Positions 16,405 through 24,055 of a DNA stretch of 64,000 bases are shown here, one piece after another. Source of the stretch: Bacteroidota bacterium (GTDB taxonomy: Bacteria; Bacteroidota; Bacteroidia; Bacteroidales; NBLH01). Both the position numbers and the translations under genes were made by a program. The notes beneath the pieces are model-generated. The model did no database searches. It was not told where the DNA came from and saw only the letters and a list, made by a program, of their open reading frames with translations. The DNA is taken from positions 62,001-126,000 of the forward strand of contig JANYKN010000116.1 in the NCBI GenBank assembly GCA_025361565.1. The letters run 5' to 3'. The number at the start of each line of letters is the position of its first letter. Position 1 is the first letter of the stretch.

Positions 16405-17952
16405 CTAATTGTGATATGCTTCTGCACCATGTTCCCAAACATCAATACCACCAGTTCCTACTTCTCCTTCGCGTTCAACACGTAGTTTGAATGGATATGG
16501 CAATTTCATTACAGCCCACATAAGTACCAGCGAAATAACCAAAGTAGCAGCAGTAATGATAAAACTACCGATAGCCTGAGCTGCAAGCACATCCCATCCA
16601 CCACCATAAAAAAGGCCTCGAACCGGAGCTGTATTATCTGCACCCAAAGGGCCAGTGAAACCATATTGTCCACTTGCAAACAGTCCAATTGCTAAAGTTC
16701 CCCAAATACCATTGAAACCATGAACAGAAACAGCACCAACAGGATCATCAATCCTAAGATGTTCCATTAAATAAATGCCGAGAAATACGATTATCCCACC
16801 TACTAAACCAATTATAATAGACCCAAAAGGCGATACCCAGTAACATGGAGCAGTTATAGCTACAAGACCTGCCAGCAGACCATTTACAGCAAATCCGGTA
16901 TCAAATTTTCCTTTAAAAGGACCAAACCAGAGTGCGCAAGCCATTGCAGCTAAAGACCCGGCACAAGCTGCAAGTGTTGTGTTTGCGGCAATACGTCCAA
17001 TTCCCTGAAAATCCATAGCCGAAAGTGTACTTCCCGGATTAAAACCATACCAGCCAAACCATAAAAGAAACGCTCCAACAGCAGCAAGAGGTAAGTTGTG
17101 GGCAGCAGGCAAACCGCCTTTAAGTTTATCATCGCGGAAAAAAGTTCTTCCAATTCTGGGGCCCAATACAACAGCCCCTGCCAAAGAAACCATACCTCCA
17201 ATGGTATGTACCACTGTTGAACCAGCAAAATCGCGGAACCCTTGGCCCAATGAAGGTAAAAAGTGATCAGGAGTTCCCATCAAGGCAAGGAATCCATCAG
17301 GTCCCCATGCCCAATGACCAAGAATTGGGTAAATTAAAGCGGTAACAAAAATGCTGTAAATGATATCTCCACGAAAACTTGTACGCCCAATCATTGCACC
17401 CGAAGTTATAGTAGAAGCTGTATCAGCAAATGCAAACTGGAATATCCAATGGGCTAGTAGAGCTACACCTGTTGCGCCATATGTTTCGGGCACACCTTGC
17501 AGAAAAAACCAATGGTATCCAATAAATCCGTTACCTGTGCTAAACATAAATGCATAGCCAATGGCCCAGAATGAAATGCCACAGATTGCGGTGTCTAAAA
17601 TGCACTCTACCAAAATGTTTACACTCTCGCGTTTTCTGGCAAAACCTGCTTCGAGCATCACAAAACCAGCTTGCATTCCAAATACCAAAAAGGCAGCTAT
17701 AAGTGTCCAAACCGTATTTATTGTGTTAATTACTGCAGTTTCGTGGGGGGTATATGTATCCTGGGCCATGGCTGGCGTGCCATCCAAAAACCCGGGTATA
17801 ATTTTCATTGCTGCCAACACAACAATTAAACCGAGCATTTTTCCGGCAAGGATTGTTAAACCAAGCTTCCAATTCTTAGGTTTTGATAAGTTCTCGCTTA
17901 TCCTGGCGAAAACTCTACCCTTTCGGGTATCACTGTCTTTTCTTAAATTCAT
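16405..17952 (-). CDS. amt: Amt-family ammonium transporter
   Basis: 515 residues with about eleven membrane helices after an extended N terminus; a hydrophobic stretch around 30-55 and a PAMAQD site near 60-65 suggest a cleaved signal. The family core begins WTLIAAFLVFGMQAGFVMLE AGF (split here for length) and carries the pore His pair: His249 in STVVHTIGGM and His411 in VSVHGFNGIWG. Other marks are FADTASTITSGAMIGR and WFGWYGFNPGS. It moves ammonium/ammonia across the inner membrane under control of the P-II protein encoded next. It follows the TorF-like porin by 48 bases, so one transcript probably makes porin, transporter and regulator. Confidence 0.95.
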   Translation of the reverse strand: MNLRKDSDTRKGRVFARISENLSKPKNWKLGLTILAGKMLGLIVVLAAMKIIPGFLDGTPAMAQDTYTPHETAVINTINTVWTLIAAFLVFGMQAGFVMLEAGFARKRESVNILVECILDTAICGISFWAIGYAFMFSTGNGFIGYHWFFLQGVPETYGATGVALLAHWIFQFAFADTASTITSGAMIGRTSFRGDIIYSIFVTALIYPILGHWAWGPDGFLALMGTPDHFLPSLGQGFRDFAGSTVVHTIGGMVSLAGAVVLGPRIGRTFFRDDKLKGGLPAAHNLPLAAVGAFLLWFGWYGFNPGSTLSAMDFQGIGRIAANTTLAACAGSLAAMACALWFGPFKGKFDTGFAVNGLLAGLVAITAPCYWVSPFGSIIIGLVGGIIVFLGIYLMEHLRIDDPVGAVSVHGFNGIWGTLAIGLFASGQYGFTGPLGADNTAPVRGLFYGGGWDVLAAQAIGSFIITAATLVISLVLMWAVMKLPYPFKLRVEREGEVGTGGIDVWEHGAEAYHN

Positions 17953-18000
17953 ATCCTAAATTTTAAATTAAACAATAATTTTGATTTTTGGTTAAATCAA

Positions 18001-18693
18001 TTAAAATGAAAAGCCAACAACCAAGAAGAGTTGCTCTTTATCAGGGTTCACAATTACCTGCCCAAATACAGGTATTTTAAATTTGTCGGTAACTGCAATT
18101 TCTTTAGTTGCTCCAATACCTATATTGCAAACTTTAAAATCGTTGTTACTTGTATACCATCCATTTCCACCACCGATGAAAACATTGAAGTTTTTATAGG
18201 CATAGCCCAATTGTAAATAAGTATCACCACCTTTTGTTCCAACACCTGGGGCTTCATTTACTATATAATTTGCACTAAGGCTAAATCCTTTTATTGTATA
18301 TCCACCATTAATTTCAAGGCCATGACTGCCTAATGTATCTGAAACATTAAATAATTCGAGGTTACACAAGTAATAGTCGCTCAAACCTAATGTTAGCCCA
18401 AAAGCTGTAGAGTAAGAAATATAAGGATCAGCTTCGGCATAACCTGAAGCAAAATCAAATGACCCCCAAACTCCGGCGGTAAATCCACCTTTTGCAAATT
18501 TTACAGTAGGCTGAAATGATGGATTAGGTGATAATTTTGAACCTCTCCAAACATAATTGCTAACCACATCGGCCCCAACTGTAAATGGAGAAGTGGTTTC
18601 GTCCGTTGCTGGTTCTTCCTGTGCGGATAGTTTTGTTATAAATAACATAAAAATCGCACTTAAAACCAAAAATGTGTTTCTGAAATTTCTCAT
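18001..18693 (-). CDS. TorF-family putative porin
   Basis: 230 residues with a signal peptide (FLVLSAIFMLFITKLSAQ), then an outer-membrane barrel: FTVGADVVSNYVWRGSKLSP, GGFTAGVWGSFDFASGYAEA, DPYISYSTAFGLTLGLSDYY, ending in the aromatic VVGFSF expected for barrel insertion. The 'VSNYVWRG' opening is typical of the TorF/CHP02001 family. Members are often found next to ammonium transporters or other nitrogen genes. Here it is the first gene of an operon with amt and P-II, so passage of ammonium or a small nitrogen compound over the outer membrane is a plausible role (inference). Confidence 0.8.
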   Translation of the reverse strand: MRNFRNTFLVLSAIFMLFITKLSAQEEPATDETTSPFTVGADVVSNYVWRGSKLSPNPSFQPTVKFAKGGFTAGVWGSFDFASGYAEADPYISYSTAFGLTLGLSDYYLCNLELFNVSDTLGSHGLEINGGYTIKGFSLSANYIVNEAPGVGTKGGDTYLQLGYAYKNFNVFIGGGNGWYTSNNDFKVCNIGIGATKEIAVTDKFKIPVFGQVIVNPDKEQLFLVVGFSF

Positions 18694-18728
18694 AATCCAA
18701 AAGTTTAATTAATATTGTTTCATCGATG

Positions 18729-18736
18729 CAAAAATA
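18729..18736 (-). promoter_or_regulatory. candidate -7 element of the torF-amt-glnB operon
   Basis: Minus strand TATTTTTG fits TAnnTTTG and would give a leader of about 30 bases. No matching -33. I did not find an NtrC-type or other nitrogen operator. Confidence 0.4.
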
Positions 18737-19065
18737 TGTATTTATTTTGATACTACCCCCTATTTTTTATATTTAATTTCATTTTTATTATCTTTTTTAT
18801 TATTTAGTATCCTTTTTTTTAATATACTATTAATTTATTTTACTGTTTTTATATATGCTCGTTCTTTTTTTTAATGGTGATAATATAATAGATACTTTAA
18901 AAATTAATCATTATTTAAAATGAACACGGTTTTTCTATTTTATACCTAATTATTTGAAAAGAGAATTTGGAAATATGCACTTTTAGAATATCATTGTCCA
19001 GTCTTTATAGCCTTATAATTATTGTGTAAAAGAATTAAATGCAGTTTATAGTAAATTAATTGGGA

Positions 19066-19073
19066 TATATTTG
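19066..19073 (+). promoter_or_regulatory. candidate -7 element of the 19.1-22.3 kb lipoprotein pair
   Basis: TATATTTG fits TAnnTTTG, 27 bases before the ATG at 19100. A weak GTTTA lies at about the -33 position. Confidence 0.45.
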
Positions 19074-19099
19074 TAGATGTGCAATCAGTATAAATCAAA

Positions 19100-20158
19100 A
19101 TGAAAAAGAATATATTCAGCTACAAACGTTTCTTTATTCAATCGAAAATATTTTCAATTGGGATAATTGGCTTATTAATTGGGATTTTAAGCTGTAATTC
19201 TGCGGAAGAATCCACCGACATCTCGTTTTATTACTGGAAAACTATTTTTAAGCTGTCAGAAAATGAAAATCTTGCATTGAAAGAAAACCATGTTAAAAAT
19301 ATATATATTAGGTACTTTGACATTGATATCAATCCCAATAACCAAAAACCTATTCCATTAAGTCCAATTGTTTATAAACAAAAAATAGGAAATCTAAGAG
19401 TTATTCCTGTTGTGTATATAAAGAATAAGGTATTGCTTCAGAAAAATGCAGATATAGAAGACTTGGCTAAAAAAACATTTAGCTATATTCAACAAATCAA
19501 TAAACAAGCAGGAATAACATGCGATGAAATACAAATTGATTGTGATTGGACTATGGAAAGCCGAAACAATTATTTAAAATTCATTGAAATCTTTAAAGCC
19601 ATCAGTAAAATGAGGCTTTCGGCAACCATACGGCTTCACCAGATAAAATACTATCTCCAAACCAAAATACCAAATGTAGATCGGGGTGTTCTAATGTATT
19701 ACAATATGGGGAGTATTGCCGCAGATACCCTTAACTCAATATATGAGAAGGAAAATGCTGAAAAATATTTAAGCAGTCTTAAAAATTATCCACTTGATTT
19801 AGATGTAGCACTTCCCATTTATTCATGGGGTGTGCATATTAGGAACAAAAGAGTGATTAACCTGATTAATAAAGCAAATGAAATCAGTTTTTCAAATGAT
19901 ACCAATTTTATAATTCAAGATAATCATTTCGTTTTAGTTAAAAATTCAACTATAAAATACGGGTATTATTTTAAGGAAAATGACAAGATTAAACCAGAAA
20001 TTATTAGCTTTAATGATCTAAATGAAATGGCAAACGATTTAAGTCAAAATTTAAAACACAAACCCAAAGAAATTATATTTTACGATTTAGATTCTTCTAA
20101 TTTAAACAGATACAGAGATGAAAGCCAAATTTTTAAAAAGATTATTAATCACTTTTAG
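19100..20158 (+). CDS. lipoprotein of unknown function, DUF3142-like barrel
   Basis: 352 residues. The N terminus ends in a lipobox (LLIGILSC, Cys32), so the protein should be lipid-anchored. The centre, TCDEIQIDCDWTMESRNNYL then KFIEIFKAISKMRLSATIRL and VDRGVLMYYNMGS, resembles the DUF3142 type of TIM barrel (an acidic 'lQiDcD' strand, a long helix, then a 'lsaT' strand and a 'YnMG' strand). Asp/Glu residues at strand ends hint at a sugar-processing or sugar-binding origin; no catalytic pair can be assigned. The 3' end overlaps the next gene by 41 bases, so the two are translationally linked. Function unknown. Confidence 0.55.
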   Translation: MKKNIFSYKRFFIQSKIFSIGIIGLLIGILSCNSAEESTDISFYYWKTIFKLSENENLALKENHVKNIYIRYFDIDINPNNQKPIPLSPIVYKQKIGNLRVIPVVYIKNKVLLQKNADIEDLAKKTFSYIQQINKQAGITCDEIQIDCDWTMESRNNYLKFIEIFKAISKMRLSATIRLHQIKYYLQTKIPNVDRGVLMYYNMGSIAADTLNSIYEKENAEKYLSSLKNYPLDLDVALPIYSWGVHIRNKRVINLINKANEISFSNDTNFIIQDNHFVLVKNSTIKYGYYFKENDKIKPEIISFNDLNEMANDLSQNLKHKPKEIIFYDLDSSNLNRYRDESQIFKKIINHF

Positions 20159-22349
20159 TATTGTTATCAGTGCTTCATTAGGAATATTATTTGCTTGCGC
20201 AGGTGGCGATTGGGATTGGTTCGGTTATTCAAATTTCACACCAGAGACTTTTGTAGATAAATCGTATTCTCCATTATTCTATTCCGCAAACGAAATGTTT
20301 TATGGCATTGGTCACGATGAGGAGTACATTACAAGATTTAATGATGAGATCAAAAATGACTGGACTACTTATTTAGAAAATAAACTAAATCAAAATCAGG
20401 TAAACTATTTTCTTTTAAACGACAGTAGCACAGCCGATATTGAAGGTTTGTATCAATTCATTTCTAAAAATGCCAAAAATGAATCCTTTAATAAATGGAA
20501 TGGCAAAATAAATCTCACCGATCAAAAAGTCAAGGATTTCATCGAATTTATATACTTTGCAAGGCAGGTTGAAAAAAGCTCTATAAACACTTACGATCCA
20601 TGGGATTACGAAAATGCTCCTAAACCTCCTAAAGTGGATGCAACACTCATTTCGCAAATTCAAAAAAAATATCAAACGAGTACAAATCCCTTTATTAAGG
20701 ATAGATACTGGTTTCAAACAGTTAAAGCCTTTTTTTATAGCAATTCAAAACCTGAAACCATTACTTTTTTTGAAAAAACCAAAAACGAAGTACCCAAAAA
20801 CACATTATATTATAGGGCTTTAGCTTATATCGCTGGCGTTTATTATAAAGATCATAATTATGCCCAATCCAATTATTTAAACAGCATTGTTTTTGATAAA
20901 TGTTTGCCGTTGCGTGTTGTTACCGCTTATAATTTCCATCCACAGGAAGAGAATGATTGGAAAACAGCATTGGATCTTGCAAAAACCAATGACGAAAAAG
21001 CTGCCTTATGGGCTCTTTTAGGATATTATGCGGATCCTGCCCGCGCCATCAACGAGATTTTCAAAATCAATCCTCAAAATCCACATATCGATTATTTGCT
21101 CACACGCCTTGTCAATTTAGAAGAGGAAAATCTAAGGATTGAAATCAATGAATCAGCATTAAAATATAAAACAGAATTAAAGAATAAGCTTAATCAAGAG
21201 GCAATTTCGGTTGTAAATTCTATTGCACAATCAGAAAAAACTGCCAAACCATATCTATGGAACATGGCAGCCGGCTATCTGCAAACTTTAAACGGAAATT
21301 ATTCACTGGCTAAAAGCTATTTGGCAAAAGCTGAAAAACAAATACCACAAACGCAATCGGTCAAAAACCAATTACGATTGTTACACTTAATCAATACACT
21401 CAGCGAAATGGATGTTATGAATTCAACCAATGAAAACATTTTACTTCCTGAACTTGACTGGCTGTACTCCCAATCTACCGATGGAACAACTGGCGATATA
21501 AGATGTAGTGCAGCTATTGCATGGAGTAAGCGCTATGTTTCTGCACTTTATGCAGCCAAAAACAATGTTGTATTTGCAGAATTGTTTAATCAAAACAATG
21601 TTTTTTATCAAAATTCAACCCAATTGGAAGCTATGAAAAGCTTTTTACTTAAAGAAAATAAAACACCTTTTGAAAAACTAGCAGAAAGCATTTATTCAAT
21701 AAACTTAAGCGATATTTTTGAATATCAAGCCATTATGTATACTTTTGAAAACAAAATTGACTTGGCTTTTGAATCCATGGGAAAAGCCGGTGAACTTAAA
21801 GATCAGCTTCTTTTGGGTAATCCATTCAATGGTAAAATTCAGGATTGCCATGATTGCGATCATTTGGCAGCTCAAAAAACAAAGTATAGTAAATTAAGAT
21901 TCATTGAAATAATACAAATTATGCAGTCGAAAGTGGCGAAAGGCGAAGATGTTTTCAACAATTACTTATTGCTTGCAAACTCCTTTTATAACATAAGCTA
22001 CTATGGCAATGCCAGATTTTTCTACACCACCAAAATTATTGATAGTTATGACAAGTACTATGAAACAATTATTAATAATGTAGAGCAAGCAAAATCATAT
22101 TACAAAAAAGCGTTTGAAGCGGCAACCAATGATGAGCAAAGAGCCAAATGCACTTATATGTTGGCTAAATGCGAGCGAAATGAATATTATACCACTAATT
22201 CAGGCAATTCGGATTGGAATAATCCGCCTGCCGATTATTTGGCATGGGATGGATTTGTAACACTTAAAACACAATATTCTGCTACTAAATTTTATAAAGA
22301 TGTAATTGCAGAATGTGGATATTTTAAAAAGTATGTTGGAGTGAAATAG
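20118..22349 (+). CDS. large helical-repeat lipoprotein of unknown function
   Basis: 743 residues. A signal peptide ends in a lipobox-like ILFAC (Cys27), followed by AGGDWDWFGYSNFTPETFVD. The rest is mostly alpha-helical with TPR-like pairs (NTLYYRALAYIAGVYYKDHN, KPYLWNMAAGYLQTLNGNYS LAKSYLAKAEKQ in two runs, DEQRAKCTYMLAKCERNEYY). A DCHDCD motif near residue 575 could bind metal. I know related proteins only as hypothetical proteins of Bacteroidota and some gammaproteobacteria. The start lies inside the preceding lipoprotein gene (41-base overlap, different frame), so the products are probably made together and may form an outer-membrane-attached complex. Transcription should end at the hairpin at 22377. 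Confidence 0.6.
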   Translation: MKAKFLKRLLITFSIVISASLGILFACAGGDWDWFGYSNFTPETFVDKSYSPLFYSANEMFYGIGHDEEYITRFNDEIKNDWTTYLENKLNQNQVNYFLLNDSSTADIEGLYQFISKNAKNESFNKWNGKINLTDQKVKDFIEFIYFARQVEKSSINTYDPWDYENAPKPPKVDATLISQIQKKYQTSTNPFIKDRYWFQTVKAFFYSNSKPETITFFEKTKNEVPKNTLYYRALAYIAGVYYKDHNYAQSNYLNSIVFDKCLPLRVVTAYNFHPQEENDWKTALDLAKTNDEKAALWALLGYYADPARAINEIFKINPQNPHIDYLLTRLVNLEEENLRIEINESALKYKTELKNKLNQEAISVVNSIAQSEKTAKPYLWNMAAGYLQTLNGNYSLAKSYLAKAEKQIPQTQSVKNQLRLLHLINTLSEMDVMNSTNENILLPELDWLYSQSTDGTTGDIRCSAAIAWSKRYVSALYAAKNNVVFAELFNQNNVFYQNSTQLEAMKSFLLKENKTPFEKLAESIYSINLSDIFEYQAIMYTFENKIDLAFESMGKAGELKDQLLLGNPFNGKIQDCHDCDHLAAQKTKYSKLRFIEIIQIMQSKVAKGEDVFNNYLLLANSFYNISYYGNARFFYTTKIIDSYDKYYETIINNVEQAKSYYKKAFEAATNDEQRAKCTYMLAKCERNEYYTTNSGNSDWNNPPADYLAWDGFVTLKTQYSATKFYKDVIAECGYFKKYVGVK

Positions 22350-22376
22350 CAACATATTCGCAATCAACTAAATATA

Positions 22377-22408
22377 AAAACCTCTTGCTCAAATTTGCAA
22401 GAGGTTTT
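22377..22408. terminator. bidirectional terminator hairpin
   Basis: AAAACCTCTTGC and GCAAGAGGTTTT make a 12-bp stem around an 8-base loop, with A-rich and T-rich flanks on both sides. It lies between two convergent genes and can serve both strands. Confidence 0.85.
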
Positions 22409-22436
22409 TTTATTTAAGTTAATCAATCTAGTCTGA

Positions 22437-23477
22437 TTAAAACTTATATTCAAAGTTTAGATAAATAAAAGACGTGTTAGGTGTAGTTGATTTAATTGGT
22501 ATGTAATGACGATAATTCATAGACATTCGAACTCCGGTAACCGGTGTATATTGTACACCTCCTAGAATCATATCAAAGTCGTTGGAAAGGTTCCAATCTT
22601 CTGTTTTACCTTCAAGTGTATTTGATCTGGTTTGGTCGTATCTGGCAAACAATTCAAACTTTTTAATAATATATATTGCATAGGCTGTTATTCCATTAGC
22701 GGTTTTATCTTTAGTAAAATCACTGTTTTGCTGTATAACGTATTCAGCTCCAACTCTGAACATATCTTTTTTCTCGTATCCCAAAAAGAAATTTAATAGT
22801 TGTTTATTCTCTAATTTAATTACCTGGCCGCCAAGTGTATCTTTCTTAGACATTATATCATAATAAGTTTTAAAAGTTAATCCTTCAATTGGCCGGATAA
22901 TAATATCTGCGGTAAATTTTTGCAGGCCATAATTATCCTGAATTGATTTATATCCTTCGCCATTGTATAAAGCGGTACGCAATTCAATCATTTTAACTGG
23001 CTTATATGAGGCTCTTACACCTAAATCTGCACTTGGAAAATATCGATCTTGTAATGGTTCAAGCAAGTATCTGTATCCGAGAAACTTTTCCTGGGTATCA
23101 TACATATTAGTTGGAATCATACCACCTTCTGCAGTAAACAAATCTTTATATTTCCATTGTAATGATGCTATTTTCAAGAATGCCGAGTAAGAATTTTTAG
23201 TCTTTTGATTGGCATCAATCCTTGAATCATAGCCAACATCAAAAACTATCCTGGTCGAAAATTGTTCACTAAAATTATAACTATATCCAAAATAAGAACG
23301 GAGCAATTCAAATTGTGATTTCTTTTGAGCATTTTCTGTCAAATCATAGTGGTAATTAAAAAATACTGTGCCCTGAACTTTCCCATTTGGTTCAAACTTT
23401 TTTACTTCATCTTGAGCAAATGCGAATTGTACCGAACATATTAAGATTAATGTTGCTGAAAAAATAATTTTCTTCAT
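22437..23477 (-). CDS. outer-membrane porin (beta-barrel)
   Basis: 346 residues with a clean signal peptide (KKIIFSATLILICSVQFAFA, then QDEVKK). The body alternates short strands of a barrel (VFFNYHYDLTENAQKKSQFE, LLRSYFGYSYNFSEQFSTRI, VFDVGYDSR, FTAEGGMIPTNMYDTQEKFL) and ends FIYLNFEYKF, with the terminal Phe that Bam-inserted barrels need. It resembles the phosphate-selective or general porin group in layout, but the substrate cannot be told. It ends at the shared hairpin at 22377 and has a candidate -7 element 34 bases upstream. Confidence 0.75.
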   Translation of the reverse strand: MKKIIFSATLILICSVQFAFAQDEVKKFEPNGKVQGTVFFNYHYDLTENAQKKSQFELLRSYFGYSYNFSEQFSTRIVFDVGYDSRIDANQKTKNSYSAFLKIASLQWKYKDLFTAEGGMIPTNMYDTQEKFLGYRYLLEPLQDRYFPSADLGVRASYKPVKMIELRTALYNGEGYKSIQDNYGLQKFTADIIIRPIEGLTFKTYYDIMSKKDTLGGQVIKLENKQLLNFFLGYEKKDMFRVGAEYVIQQNSDFTKDKTANGITAYAIYIIKKFELFARYDQTRSNTLEGKTEDWNLSNDFDMILGGVQYTPVTGVRMSMNYRHYIPIKSTTPNTSFIYLNFEYKF

Positions 23478-23510
23478 AAGTGATTTCGATTAATTAAATT
23501 TAAAATTTCG

Positions 23511-23518
23511 CAAAAGTA
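23511..23518 (-). promoter_or_regulatory. candidate -7 element of the porin gene
   Basis: Minus strand TACTTTTG fits TAnnTTTG and would give a leader of about 27 bases. No -33 TTG at 19-20 bases. Confidence 0.4.
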
Positions 23519-23618
23519 GATATTCCTTTATTAATTAAAGTTAAGTAAATATTATGATAATATTAATTCTTTGTTAAATTTTATTATTTGAATTGTTCAG
23601 ATCAAGTATAATCGATTA

Positions 23619-24041
23619 TTGAGGAAGTCAAAAAAACGAGAAATAAATTTTCATTATTCACAAGAGCATTTTACTTTGTTGTGTAACGAAGGTAAATTGC
23701 ATCAGGCGATGCTGAATATTTTGGCAAATGCAGTTCAGGCAATTGACAATAAAGGAACTATAACAATTACAACTAAAATAAATGGTGAGAAACTTTTTAT
23801 TTCAATTGAAGATACAGGCTATGGAATAAGTAACGAGAATTTATCCAAAATATTAGATCCTTTTTTTACTACCAAAAACCCTGGAAAAGGAACTGGATTG
23901 GGTTTGTCAATTACATACAACAATATTAAAGAGCATGGCGGCACAATTGAATTCGATTCAATTCAAGGAAAAGGCACTATTGTTAAAATTTCTTTACCTA
24001 TAAAGTTAAGTAACGTAAATAGATTTTTCTTAATTTTATAG
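23619..24041 (+). pseudogene. orphan histidine-kinase ATPase fragment
   Basis: The frame is open from 23592 and has only a TTG as possible start. It encodes just the catalytic ATPase domain of a kinase: CNEGKLHQAMLNILANAVQA (N box), EDTGYGIS (G1), DPFFTTKNPGKGTGLGLSIT (F and G2 boxes), ending GTIVKISLPIK. There is no dimerisation/His domain and no sensor part. It closely matches the C terminus of the kinase at 32922-36452 (LHQAIFNILANACQAI, DPFFTTKDPGKGIGLGLSMT). I read it as the tail of a lost or partly copied kinase. The TonB receptor starts 15 bases later. A working stand-alone ATPase is possible but less likely. Confidence 0.7.
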
Positions 24042-24055
24042 AAAAATCCTACCGG

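Larger units (their letters stand above)
18694..19099. other. AT-rich divergent intergenic region
   Basis: About 400 bases of very AT-rich DNA between the ammonium operon and an unknown lipoprotein gene. It contains a minus-strand -7 match near 18729 and a plus-strand one near 19066. I see no open frame and no terminator hairpin; long T runs around 18760-18850 are the only other feature. Confidence 0.5.
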
